Below are positions 33,175 through 41,483 of a stretch of 64,000 bases of DNA, piece by piece; the first letter of the stretch is position 1, and every line of letters begins with the position of its first letter. The notes under the pieces were generated by a model. The model was not told where the DNA came from and searched no databases. It saw only the letters and a program-made list of their open reading frames with translations. The position numbers and the translations under genes were made by a program. Origin of the DNA: Magnetospirillum sp. SS-4 (GTDB lineage: Bacteria; Pseudomonadota; Alphaproteobacteria; Rhodospirillales; Magnetospirillaceae); contig NZ_CACVCH010000046.1 in the NCBI RefSeq assembly GCF_902729425.1, positions 31,248-95,247 on the forward strand, in the 5' to 3' direction.

Positions 33175-34269
33175 TCAGACGGACGCGAGCGGGAATTTTT
33201 CCACTCCGGCGGCCTTCAGCTGATCCAGCAGCATTCCCTCCCATGATTTCCGGCGGCGGTACAGGTCTTCGACCGGCAGGCGCATGATCTCGGCGATTCG
33301 GCGCGGCGGCAGCGGCGGGTCGGCCAGAAAACGGTAATGCAGATACAGCCGCGCCTCGGCCGGCAGCCGCGCCAGGGCCGTCGCCAGGACCTCGCATGCG
33401 GCCTCCATGGCGGCGCGGTCGCGAAGGCCCCGCGTCTCGTCCTCCGGCGAGGCGGCATGGTGGGGGAGCGGGCGCTCGTGTTCCGATCCGTCCGGGGTGG
33501 TCACCGTCAGCGGGACATGCCGGGGCCTGGGAGGCGGGGCGTGTCCGCCAAGCGCGGCGTCGACCCGGTGCAGGACGCGCATTGCCTCCACCCGGGGCAG
33601 CCGCCGCCCCTGCGCGTCGCGCAGCCGGTCGGGCAGGTCCTCGGCGGTCAGTCCCTGGACGTAGATCAGATCGAAGGCCCGGCGTTCGAGCGGCTCCATG
33701 CGCCGGATCGCCTCGGGTTCACGGCGGCGGCCGTCGCGGGCGCGCAAGATGTCTTCGATCAGGTTGAGGGCGACGCGGCGGACATAGCCCGAGAAGCTGC
33801 CCCGCCCGTCGTATTTCCGCAATGCCGCGCAGTCCTCGGCCATCAGGCGCAGGCGGAGGTCCTGGGCGACGTCGTCGCAATCCTGGTCCTGGCCCAGGCG
33901 GCGGCGCACCAGCCGGGTCAGGTCGGCGCCGAAGAAGCGCTCGAACGCGCTCCAGCCGGCATCGCGGTCGGTGGCCAGCAATCCGGTGATCCGATCGGCC
34001 AGCAGGTCGGCGGTCTTCAGCACCAGATAGGGGGCGGCGGCGGCGCGCCCGTCCCAGTCGGACAGGGCCGCCAGGCGGTTGTCGGCCAGCCGCTCGATCA
34101 GCAGCGGGAATTCGCTCCGGCAGCGCGTCTCGTCGAAGACCTGCCGGCAGCATCCGTACAGCAGGTCGGCCCATCGCCGGACGAACGTCTCCCACGCCCC
34201 GGCGTCGCCATTGCGGGCGGCGCGCAGCAGGTCGCCATCATCAGCGTGTTCCGGCCTTTGCCCGTCCAT
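33175..34269 (-). CDS. Divergent ECF/sigma-70-like regulator
   Basis: A 364-residue protein, much longer than the usual ~190 residues of an ECF sigma factor. A first region-2-like helix set appears at residues ~12-50 (DLLRAARNGDAGAWETFVRRWADLLYG) and a better one at ~120-175 (DCDDVAQDLRLRLMAED, then GRGSFSGYVRRVALNLIEDILRAR). A C-terminal helix-turn-helix resembling region 4 is LARLPAEARLYLHYRF followed by PRRIAEIMRLPVEDLYRRRKSW. It is transcribed away from the VWA-FHA gene across a 102-base AT-rich gap. The membrane protein downstream could be its anti-sigma factor. A sigma role is plausible but unproven. Confidence 0.6.
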   Translation of the reverse strand: MDGQRPEHADDGDLLRAARNGDAGAWETFVRRWADLLYGCCRQVFDETRCRSEFPLLIERLADNRLAALSDWDGRAAAAPYLVLKTADLLADRITGLLATDRDAGWSAFERFFGADLTRLVRRRLGQDQDCDDVAQDLRLRLMAEDCAALRKYDGRGSFSGYVRRVALNLIEDILRARDGRRREPEAIRRMEPLERRAFDLIYVQGLTAEDLPDRLRDAQGRRLPRVEAMRVLHRVDAALGGHAPPPRPRHVPLTVTTPDGSEHERPLPHHAASPEDETRGLRDRAAMEAACEVLATALARLPAEARLYLHYRFLADPPLPPRRIAEIMRLPVEDLYRRRKSWEGMLLDQLKAAGVEKFPLASV

Positions 34270-34371
34270 TATTCAGTCATTGGCTCCGTCATCAATACGC
34301 ACCATCTTATCCGCATGCGAAATATCTGCTAGCGTTTGATACGTATTTGCGAATGGCAAGTTGTCGGATCG
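34270..34371. promoter_or_regulatory. Divergent control region of the motor-like cluster
   Basis: A 102-base gap between the divergent sigma-like gene and the VWA-FHA gene, clearly AT-richer than its surroundings. It contains the 8-base palindrome ATACGTAT (34339-34346) and several TA-rich hexamers, but no clear sigma-70 promoter. It must carry the starts of transcription for both directions unless the regulator uses its own promoter class. Confidence 0.45.
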
Positions 34372-35760
34372 ATGCGCGCCCTGCTCTATATTATAATCAT
34401 TTTATCAATACCGGGTGTCGTCCTGGCGGATGGCGGCCTTTCGGTCCGCGTCATCGCCGATGACGGCGTCTCGCGCTCCGTCGACATCCGCGCCGCCGGC
34501 CACCGTCCGCTGGGCAAGGTCGCCGGCCGCGTCGACGGCCAGGCCGTGCCGCTCGTCGCCGAATCGTCCTATCCCGCTTCCGGCGACATTACCGCCATCC
34601 TTGTCCTGGTCGATACCAGCGACCCGCGCCGCGCCGCCATTGTCGCCGAGAACGCCCGTCAGGTCGGCGTCCTGGCTGCTGCCGCCGCGACCCATCATCG
34701 GCTGGGGCTGGCGCGTTTCGACCGCGACATGCAGGTTCTGGCGCCGCTGGGATCGCCGTCCGGGGAGATCAGGCGCGCGGCCGAGGGATTGCGGGCGGCG
34801 GGGCCGATCACCCAGCTCTATCGCCACGGCCTGACGGCCATCGATCTGCTGGCGGCGCATCCGGCCAGCCGGCGGGTGCTGATCGTGTTCACCGACGGGC
34901 TGGACGAGGGCCGCGGCTTTACCCGCGCCCATGTGGCCGAGGCGGCGGCCAAGGCGGACGTCGCCGTGGTCGGACTGGGATTCCCCGCCAGCGCCAAGGG
35001 TGAACTGGCGTTGCAGGACCTGGAATGGCTGGCGCGGGAGAGCGGGGGATTCTACGCCGGAGCGACAGCGGCCGGCCATCTTCCGGATGCCGTCCTGCAC
35101 CGGGCCTTGCGGGTGGCAGACGGGGGCGGCCGCTTTCGTTTCGACGCGGCGCCGTTCCTGCGGACCGAGCCCCGGACGGTGCGGCTTGAGGTCGATGTCA
35201 CTGACGGCGGCATCACCCGCCACGCGGCGGCCATGGTGCCGCTGCCCGCCGCCGGCCCCGGTTTCGGGTGGCTGCTTGGCGGCGCCGGCGTCATGGTCGC
35301 GTCGATCCTGGCGTGGCGGCGGTCGCACCGCCGCGCCGCCGCGCCCGAGGTCGCCGCCGCTTCGGCGGCAAGCCCGCATGCGGTGGTCGAGGTCTTGGAT
35401 GACGAGGCCCCCTGGTGCCAGGGCATGGCGGGAAGCATCTTCGTCATCGGCCGTCTCGCCGGGGACGGAACCGACATGGCGCTGGCGCATCCGACCGTCT
35501 CGCGCCCGCATGCCGAGATCAGGCGCTCGGGCGGCGGCTATCGCATCGCCAATCTGAGCGCGACCAACCCCATCCTGGTCAACGGCAAGGCCGTCGATGC
35601 CGGGCCGTTGAAATCGGGTGACGAAATCTCGCTGGGCGACGTCCGTCTTCGTTTCGCCGAATGCGGGCCGGCCCGGGCCGGGGCGACGCGGCTGGTGGTC
35701 CGGCCCACGCCGGCCGCCAGCCGCACCACTCTCCTTCGACCGGGGCCTGACGGAGACTGA
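34372..35760 (+). CDS. Periplasmic VWA domain - TM - cytosolic FHA domain protein
   Basis: A 462-residue bitopic protein. A signal-anchor-like start (MRALLYIIIILSIPGVVLA) leads to a von Willebrand A domain at ~60-270; its first acidic motif is degenerate (LVDTSDPRR) but VLIVFTDGLDEGRG is typical. A transmembrane helix (GFGWLLGGAGVMVASILAW, ~300-320) and a C-terminal FHA domain (~350-440) follow. The FHA domain has IGRLAGDG, VSRPHAEI and LSATNPILVNG, the phosphothreonine-binding Arg/Ser/His/Asn pattern. It can therefore link a periplasmic VWA interaction to phosphothreonine binding in the cytosol. It is the first gene of the nine-gene operon, divergent from the sigma-like gene. Confidence 0.85.
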   Translation: MRALLYIIIILSIPGVVLADGGLSVRVIADDGVSRSVDIRAAGHRPLGKVAGRVDGQAVPLVAESSYPASGDITAILVLVDTSDPRRAAIVAENARQVGVLAAAAATHHRLGLARFDRDMQVLAPLGSPSGEIRRAAEGLRAAGPITQLYRHGLTAIDLLAAHPASRRVLIVFTDGLDEGRGFTRAHVAEAAAKADVAVVGLGFPASAKGELALQDLEWLARESGGFYAGATAAGHLPDAVLHRALRVADGGGRFRFDAAPFLRTEPRTVRLEVDVTDGGITRHAAAMVPLPAAGPGFGWLLGGAGVMVASILAWRRSHRRAAAPEVAAASAASPHAVVEVLDDEAPWCQGMAGSIFVIGRLAGDGTDMALAHPTVSRPHAEIRRSGGGYRIANLSATNPILVNGKAVDAGPLKSGDEISLGDVRLRFAECGPARAGATRLVVRPTPAASRTTLLRPGPDGD

Positions 35761-35762
35761 CC

Positions 35763-36095
35763 ATGCACCATCTTCTCATCGGCCGGGCGGGCGCCGGCAG
35801 CCATATCGGCATCGACGACGAGACGGTTTCCGCCGGACACGCCGAACTGGTGCGGTTGCCGGACGGGCGGACTTATCTGGTCGACCGGTGCAGCACCAAC
35901 GGCACCTTCGTGTTTCGCGACGGCGAATGGATGCGCCTGCGCCACGATTTCGTATCCCCGGCCGAGCCGGTGCGGTTCGGCCGGGTCGAAACCACGCTTG
36001 GCGACCTGCTGGGCGGGGACCGGCATCCCGGCGACGAAAAAAATGCCGGCGCGGTCGTCTGGAGTCCCGATGGCAGGCTGGAGGCGAAGCCGTGA
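35763..36095 (+). CDS. Small stand-alone FHA domain protein
   Basis: A 110-residue cytosolic protein that is essentially one FHA domain. The phosphopeptide-binding residues appear as LLIGRAGAGSHI, VSAGHAELVRL and CSTNGTFVF, with the Gly-Arg, Ser-x-x-His and Asn-Gly-Thr core. FHA domains bind phosphothreonine, so it is a likely reader of the kinase encoded three genes later. It follows the VWA-FHA stop by two bases and overlaps the channel gene by four (GTGA). The C-terminal ~25 residues are polar and probably flexible. Confidence 0.85.
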   Translation: MHHLLIGRAGAGSHIGIDDETVSAGHAELVRLPDGRTYLVDRCSTNGTFVFRDGEWMRLRHDFVSPAEPVRFGRVETTLGDLLGGDRHPGDEKNAGAVVWSPDGRLEAKP

Positions 36096-36862
36096 CGGGA
36101 ATACGGTCCGAAACCGACGCGATGACCGCCCGCCTGGGTGTGGTCGGCGGCTGCGCCGTGGGCGGCGGCCTGGTGCTGTGGCTGTCCTCGGCGATGCTCG
36201 GCGAAGTGGCCGCGACCATGTGGCTGGGACCGGCGGCGGCCTTTCCCCTGACCATCCAGTTCGCCGAATGGCTGGTGTTCTTCGCCGGGCTTGGCGAGGC
36301 GGTCGTCAGGCTGCGCGCCGGCCGTGCCGAGACCGGGCAACTGGCCCGGCATTACCTGCCCGAGGACCATGGCACGGTCCTGCGTGGCGAGGACCTGGAA
36401 CCGATCTACCGTCGTGTCCACGACCAGCCGGACGCCCAGGTCCGTTTCCTGCCGCGCCTGATCCTGTCGACCATCCGCAGCTTCCGTTGCTCGGGCTCCA
36501 TCGATCAGGCCAACGCGCTGATGGGGTCGGGGCTGGAGCTGTTCATGCACGAGATCGACCTGCGCTACACCTGGTTGCGCTACATGGTCTGGCTCATTCC
36601 GTCCCTGGGGTTCATCGGCACGGTGGTCGGCATCGCCGCCGCCCTGCGCAAGGCGTCGGGCTTCGATCTGTCCAGCACCGACATCAACGTGCTGGCCTTG
36701 CTGACCGAGGATCTGGGCGTCGCCTTCGACACCACCATGCTGGCGCTGGTCCTGTCCATGGTCCTGGTGCTTCTGATGTCCCTCGCCCAGGCGCGCGAGG
36801 AGACGGCGCTGAACCGCGCCGGCCAATACTGCCTGAACAATCTGGTCAACCGCCTGTACTGA
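36092..36862 (+). CDS. MotA/TolQ/ExbB-type proton channel subunit
   Basis: A 256-residue inner-membrane protein of the MotA/TolQ/ExbB family. It starts at a GTG overlapping the FHA stop. Predicted helices are at about 14-37, 49-67, 160-182 and 210-232, with a cytosolic loop of ~90 residues between the second and third. The family hallmark lies at the start of helix 3: LIPSLGFIGTVVGIAAAL, with Pro170 and the GTVxG turn. Helix 4 (AFDTTMLALVLSMVLVLL) carries the usual Thr residues facing the ion path. Such proteins form pentamers around two B-subunits and convert ion flow to movement. Here the candidate B-subunits are the two VWA proteins at 41484-43333. Confidence 0.88.
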   Translation: MTGIRSETDAMTARLGVVGGCAVGGGLVLWLSSAMLGEVAATMWLGPAAAFPLTIQFAEWLVFFAGLGEAVVRLRAGRAETGQLARHYLPEDHGTVLRGEDLEPIYRRVHDQPDAQVRFLPRLILSTIRSFRCSGSIDQANALMGSGLELFMHEIDLRYTWLRYMVWLIPSLGFIGTVVGIAAALRKASGFDLSSTDINVLALLTEDLGVAFDTTMLALVLSMVLVLLMSLAQAREETALNRAGQYCLNNLVNRLY

Positions 36863-36878
36863 CGGAGAGGAAAAGCCC

Positions 36879-37340
36879 ATGACCCGCCGCATCGACCCGC
36901 CCGAGGCGCCTTCGCCGTCCGGTCCCGCCGCGCCCCGTCACACTCGCATGGTCGGCCCCGCCGGGGATGCGCCGCGAGGGGCGTCCGATCCCGTCGTCGG
37001 CTGGCTGGTCATCGTCGATGGTCCCGGCAAGGGAACCGCCCTCGAACTGGGATATGGCGAGAATCCGCTGGGGCGGGGGGGCGGCATGCGGATCAGCCTG
37101 GATTTCGGAGCGGCCAGCGACACCGCGATCACCGCCGAGCGGCACGCCGTGGTCACCTACTACACCCGCGAGCGCCTGTTCCGGGTCCGCCATGACCTGG
37201 GGCTCAATCCGACCCATCTCAACGACAGGCCGCTGTTGCAGCCGACCGAACTGAACGCGGGCGATTGCATCGAGGTCGGACGGACCAGATTGCGCTTCGT
37301 GCCGCTGTGCGGCCCCGATTTCGAGTGGTCGGCCGACTAG
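36879..37340 (+). CDS. FHA domain protein
   Basis: A 153-residue cytosolic protein with a polar Pro-rich N-terminus (~1-38) and one FHA domain (~40-145). The domain shows GKGTALELGYGENPLGRGG, ITAERHAVV and NPTHLNDRPLL. Asn-Asp-Arg replaces the more usual Asn-Gly, so phosphothreonine affinity may differ. It starts 16 bases after the MotA-like gene, with a GGAGAGG ribosome site. The N-terminal tail contains a Thr (residue 22, RHTRMV) that could itself be a kinase target; this is inference. Confidence 0.82.
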   Translation: MTRRIDPPEAPSPSGPAAPRHTRMVGPAGDAPRGASDPVVGWLVIVDGPGKGTALELGYGENPLGRGGGMRISLDFGAASDTAITAERHAVVTYYTRERLFRVRHDLGLNPTHLNDRPLLQPTELNAGDCIEVGRTRLRFVPLCGPDFEWSAD

Positions 37341-37404
37341 GGCCTTGCCTTTTTCCTTGCGCCGCGTCCCTGATCCGACCGGTTCCTGACTCCTGGGCCA
37401 TCCA

Positions 37405-39327
37405 ATGAACCAGCACCTTCCCGTCGGCACGTCGCTGCTGGAGTATCGCCTGATCAAGGTGCTGGGCGAGGGCGGCTTCGGCGTCACCTATCTGGCCGAG
37501 GACGCCATCGGCATCCGGCTGGCCATCAAGGAGTATCTGCCTGTCGAATTCGCCGTCCGCGACGTCGACAGCCGGGTGGTGGCGCGCTCGGAATCGGCGA
37601 TGCCCAATTTCGCCTGGGGGTTGGAGCGCTTCCAGCAGGAGGCGGCCCGGCTGGTGCGTTTTCGCGGCCACCCCAATATCGTTCGCATCGAACGTTTCTT
37701 TCCCGCCAACGGCACCGCCTATCTGGTGATGCCCTACGAGGACGGAGAAAGCCTGACGGCGGCGGTGAACCGCGACGGACCGCCGCCGCCCGCGGCGCTG
37801 GAGCGGATCGTCCAGGGGCTGCTGGCGGGGCTGTCGGCGGTTCACGACGAGGGGATGCTTCACCGCGACATCAAGCCGGACAATGTCTATCTGCGTGTCG
37901 ACGGCTCGCCGGTGCTGCTGGATTTCGGAGCGGCGCGAGAGGCGATCCGTCACCGCAGCCGGATGCTTACCGGCCTGGTCTCGGAAGGCTATTCTCCGCC
38001 CGAGCAGTACGACCCCGACGGCGGCGCCCATGGCCCCTGGTCGGATCTTTATGCCCTGGCGGCGACTCTGTACTTCGCCATGAGCGGCATTTCACCGCCC
38101 CCATCGGGCCGCCGGGGCCGCAACGATCCGTTGCGGCCGGTCGCCGAGGTGGTCCGGCATTCCCATGCCGCCGGCCTGTGCGCCGCCGTCGATGCATCCC
38201 TTGCCCTCGACCCGGAAGAGCGGCCGCGGTCGGTCGCCGACTTCCGGCGGATCGTCGGGGCGCCGCCGCCGCCGGAAAACGCCGCCGCGACCCGGAAGGT
38301 GGAATCTTCCTTTCCCCCCTCTCCCGTATCCAGGCCGGCCCTGGCCTCGGATGTGGATGCGGAACCGGACTCGTGGTCGCGTCGCATCAAGGGGATTGGC
38401 GCCGTCGTCGTCATCGTGCTGGTCGCCTCGCTCGTCATTCCAAAGCTTGTCCCCCATCGGCAGGCCATCGCCGTCGACCGGCTTTTCCCCGGCGATTCCT
38501 TCGCGGAATGCACCATTTGTCCGACCATGGTCGTCGTTCCCGAGGGCGATTTCACGATGGGGGCGTCCAAGGCCGAGGTGACGCAGGCGTCGCGGCGGGG
38601 CTGGGCCGGCGTCAATGACGAGATTCCACGTCATGCCGTCATCATCGCCAGGCGCTTCGCCATCGGTATGCACGAAATCAGCAACGAGCAGTACCGCGTT
38701 CACCTCAAGGGCAGCGGCCGCAACCCCGACGGCTGTCACGACGGCAACGGCCACCGCGTCCATTCCGGCGGCTGGCTGTCGCGTGACGACATTTACTACG
38801 ATTCTTCTCCGGCGGCGTGCGTGTCGCGCGACGATGCCTGGGCCTATGTCCGCTGGCTCAACCAGCGCCTGTTCGGCACCCCGGACGGTCCCTACCGCCT
38901 GCCCTCCGAGGCGGAGTGGGAATATGCCGCCCGGGCCGGGTCGACCACCCAGTTTCCGTGGGGCGACACCCTGGGCAGCGGCCACGCCCATTGCCGCGAG
39001 TGCGGGCCGGTCTCGACGGTCGATGGACGGGTCACGGGACCGGCGTCCCGGGGCAGTTATCCCGCCAACGCCTTTGGCCTGTTCGACATGATCGGCAATC
39101 TCGGCGAATTCGTCGCTGATTGCGACACGCCGAACTATGTTGGCGCCCCGGCCGACGGACGGGCGGTCACCGGTCCTGGCGAGTGCGGTGGGGTGATCCG
39201 CGGCGGCGACTTCGACGGCGACGCCTTTTCCATGCGTTCAGCCTCGCGCATTGCCGCCAAGGCTTCCGACCGCTACATCCATGTCGGGTTCCGCGTCGCC
39301 CGCGATCTGGAATGGAGGCCGCGATGA
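37405..39327 (+). CDS. Membrane Ser/Thr protein kinase with periplasmic SUMF1/FGE-type domain
   Basis: A 640-residue protein in three parts. The cytosolic kinase (~10-290) has the Gly loop GEGGFGVTYLA, Lys42 in LAIKEYL, HRDIKPDN with Asp155, DFG at 173-175 and the activation-loop end SEGYSPPEQY, all needed for activity. One transmembrane helix follows at ~331-350. The rest (~370-636) is a formylglycine-generating-enzyme (SUMF1/EgtB/PvdO) domain: MVVVPEGDFTMGAS, LPSEAEWEYAARAG, NAFGLFDMIGNLGEFVAD and GGDFDGDAFSMRSASR. This outer part probably senses or binds a periplasmic ligand; whether it is catalytic is unclear. It is the likely writer for the cluster's four FHA domains and is followed by a PP2C eraser with a four-base overlap. 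Confidence 0.93.
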   Translation: MNQHLPVGTSLLEYRLIKVLGEGGFGVTYLAEDAIGIRLAIKEYLPVEFAVRDVDSRVVARSESAMPNFAWGLERFQQEAARLVRFRGHPNIVRIERFFPANGTAYLVMPYEDGESLTAAVNRDGPPPPAALERIVQGLLAGLSAVHDEGMLHRDIKPDNVYLRVDGSPVLLDFGAAREAIRHRSRMLTGLVSEGYSPPEQYDPDGGAHGPWSDLYALAATLYFAMSGISPPPSGRRGRNDPLRPVAEVVRHSHAAGLCAAVDASLALDPEERPRSVADFRRIVGAPPPPENAAATRKVESSFPPSPVSRPALASDVDAEPDSWSRRIKGIGAVVVIVLVASLVIPKLVPHRQAIAVDRLFPGDSFAECTICPTMVVVPEGDFTMGASKAEVTQASRRGWAGVNDEIPRHAVIIARRFAIGMHEISNEQYRVHLKGSGRNPDGCHDGNGHRVHSGGWLSRDDIYYDSSPAACVSRDDAWAYVRWLNQRLFGTPDGPYRLPSEAEWEYAARAGSTTQFPWGDTLGSGHAHCRECGPVSTVDGRVTGPASRGSYPANAFGLFDMIGNLGEFVADCDTPNYVGAPADGRAVTGPGECGGVIRGGDFDGDAFSMRSASRIAAKASDRYIHVGFRVARDLEWRPR

Positions 39328-40115
39328 CCGGCTGGACGTGGGCCGTCGCCGACCATGTCGGCGGCCGGGACGAGCAGCAGGACCGCGTCGCCGTGATGGC
39401 GGAGGGGGGGCGCGTCCTCGCCGTAATCGCCGACGGGTTGGGCGGCCATCGTGGCGGTGGGGCGGCGGCCGAGGCGGTGGTCGGGCATGCGCGGCGGGCA
39501 TGGGCGGCCCGGCGGGATTTCACCGGAACCGTTCCCGCCTTTCTGGAATCCATCCGCGTCGCCGCTCATGGCGCCATCAACGCCCTGGCCGCCGACATCG
39601 GCGAGCAGCCCCATTCCACCTGCGTCCTGTTTCATGGCGACGGCGAGAAGGCCGATTGGGTCCATGCCGGAGATTCCCGCCTGTACCGCATTCGCGGCGG
39701 TCGGGCCGAGCTTCTGACCCGGGACCACTCCTATGCCCAGATGCTGGTCGAGCAGGGCAAGCTGCGCCCGGACGAGGTCGCGGCCCACCCATCCCAGGGG
39801 CAATTGCTGGTCGCGCTCGGCGGGGCCGAGGACCAGGGCGGCGAACTGGGCGGCGCCTGGCTGCGGCCGGGGGACGGCTTTTGCCTGTGCAGCGACGGAG
39901 CCTGGGAGGTCCTGACCCCCGGCGACATGGCGGCGGCGCTGGATCGCGACGATCTGGCCGCCTCGGCCCGCGCCCTGGCGGACGAGGCCGCCCGGCGGGG
40001 TGGTTCCGGCGGTGACAATATCGCTTTGGCGCTGCTGCGCCTTGGGGATGGGGTCCTGCCGCCCGAGCGGGGGTGGGCGAAGATGAAGCGGCTGTTTCTG
40101 GGGAGGGCGCCATGA
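39324..40115 (+). CDS. PP2C-family Ser/Thr protein phosphatase
   Basis: A 263-residue cytosolic PPM phosphatase, the eraser matching the upstream kinase. Metal-binding and catalytic motifs are DHVGGRDEQQDR (motif 1), VIADGLGGHRGG (motif 2, metal Asp), WVHAGDSRLYRI, LCSDGAWEVL and SGGDNIALALL (final Asp-Asn). The ATG overlaps the kinase stop (ATGA), and its own stop overlaps the protease start, so the three proteins are translationally coupled. The short C-terminal extension is basic (KMKRLFLGRAP). Confidence 0.95.
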   Translation: MTGWTWAVADHVGGRDEQQDRVAVMAEGGRVLAVIADGLGGHRGGGAAAEAVVGHARRAWAARRDFTGTVPAFLESIRVAAHGAINALAADIGEQPHSTCVLFHGDGEKADWVHAGDSRLYRIRGGRAELLTRDHSYAQMLVEQGKLRPDEVAAHPSQGQLLVALGGAEDQGGELGGAWLRPGDGFCLCSDGAWEVLTPGDMAAALDRDDLAASARALADEAARRGGSGGDNIALALLRLGDGVLPPERGWAKMKRLFLGRAP

Positions 40116-41482
40116 TCCGTTTTATTTTCGCGGCCGTGCTTGTCGCCGGTCTGGCGCCGATTGCCCCGGCCCGTGCCGACGGCCTGGATATCTCCGGAAT
40201 CGAGGCGAGCGTGGTTCGCCTGATCGCGTCGGTCGAGACGGAAGTCCTGGTCGGCGGCAACCGCAGCACCCTGACCAGTGTCACCAGCCTTGGATCGGGC
40301 TTCGTCGTCGCTCCCGGCGTCATCGCCACCAACCTGCATGTGATCGCGCCATCGGCCAAGGGCGCCAGGCAGCCCGACCTGTGGGTGGCCGACGGGGGTA
40401 CCGCCGGTCCCCATCGCCGGCCGGCGACGGTTCTATGGGCCGATCCTCACTACGATCTGGCGGTTCTGTCGGTTCCGGGACTGACGCGCAAGCCGCTGCC
40501 CCTGGCCGAGACCGGGCTGGCCAAGGGGGCTCCGGTATGGGCCTTGGGGTTTCCGGGGGCCGCCGACGAGCCCATCACCGCCCAGGTCGAGCAGGGACTG
40601 GCCGCCAGGGGGCTGAAGGCGGGTACCCTGGATTATGCCGTCGCTTTCGAAACCGAAATGCTGGCCCGCCTCAGCCTTGAAATCAGCGCCACCGTCGGCA
40701 ATCTGGAACGGACCTTGTCGGCGTCGTGGAGCGGCGGCGATCCGCCGTTCCCGATTCTTCAGCACCGGGCGACCATCTCGCCGGGCAATTCGGGCGGTCC
40801 GTTGCTGGATTCCTGCGGCCGGGTGGTCGGCATCAACACCTTCGGGGTCGGCGGCTCCGCCGGCGGCGTCGAACTGGTGGCGACCTACTATTACGCCTCC
40901 GACGTTGCAAACCTGATCCGGGGACTTCAGGCAGCCTCGGTGCGTTTCGATCGCGGGGCCGGAACATGCGCTCCCTCCGCCGGCGTTTCCGCCGGCCTGT
41001 CCATGACGATGGCGGCGGGCGCCGTCCTGCTGCTGGTCATGGCCGGCGTCGTCTGGCGCATGCGCGGGCGCATGGTGACCCGTTCCCAACTGGTGCGGGA
41101 TTTCCCTTCTCCGGCCGCCGCGCCGGCCGCTCCCCATTTCCCGGGGCCGGGCGGGCCGGACGAGTGGCGGCTTCGGGGAACCGACGGTTCCGGCCGGCCC
41201 CTGTCGCTGACCCTGTCGGCCCGGCGCCTTGCCGCGACGGGCGGGAATCTGGTGGTGGGGTCGTCCGCCGAATTGGCCGACGACGTCATCGCCGACGATA
41301 CGGTATCGCGCCGCCATGCCCGGCTGACCCTGGCCGGCGGCCGCCCGGCGATCGAAGATCTGAACGCCACCAACCGGGTTCGGGTGAACGGCGAGGACCT
41401 GTGTCCGTTCCAGCCCAGGCAATTGCGGGCGGGTGACGAAATCCGCCTGGGTCAGAGCGTCCTGACCCTGGAACGGGCATGA
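40112..41482 (+). CDS. Periplasmic trypsin-like protease - TM - cytosolic FHA protein
   Basis: A 456-residue bitopic protein. A signal peptide (MIRFIFAAVLVAGLAPIAPA) precedes a trypsin-like (DegP/HtrA-related) protease domain at ~25-270, with the catalytic triad in order: His76 (TNLHVIAP), Asp115 (HYDLAVLS) and Ser227 (SPGNSGGPL). There is no PDZ domain. A transmembrane helix (~296-315, AAGAVLLLVMAGVVW) leads to a C-terminal FHA domain (~370-455) with VVGSSAELADDVI, VSRRHARL and NATNRVRVNGEDL. The protease faces the periplasm and its FHA domain the cytosol, mirroring the VWA-FHA protein. The phosphorylation state inside could thus control proteolysis outside. Confidence 0.9.
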   Translation: MIRFIFAAVLVAGLAPIAPARADGLDISGIEASVVRLIASVETEVLVGGNRSTLTSVTSLGSGFVVAPGVIATNLHVIAPSAKGARQPDLWVADGGTAGPHRRPATVLWADPHYDLAVLSVPGLTRKPLPLAETGLAKGAPVWALGFPGAADEPITAQVEQGLAARGLKAGTLDYAVAFETEMLARLSLEISATVGNLERTLSASWSGGDPPFPILQHRATISPGNSGGPLLDSCGRVVGINTFGVGGSAGGVELVATYYYASDVANLIRGLQAASVRFDRGAGTCAPSAGVSAGLSMTMAAGAVLLLVMAGVVWRMRGRMVTRSQLVRDFPSPAAAPAAPHFPGPGGPDEWRLRGTDGSGRPLSLTLSARRLAATGGNLVVGSSAELADDVIADDTVSRRHARLTLAGGRPAIEDLNATNRVRVNGEDLCPFQPRQLRAGDEIRLGQSVLTLERA

Positions 41483-41483
41483 G

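Noticed and set aside
36092..36862. Tol-Pal or TonB energising subunit (TolQ/ExbB)
   Set aside because: No TolR/ExbD, TolA, TolB, Pal or TonB gene is adjacent, and the neighbouring single-helix proteins are VWA proteins.
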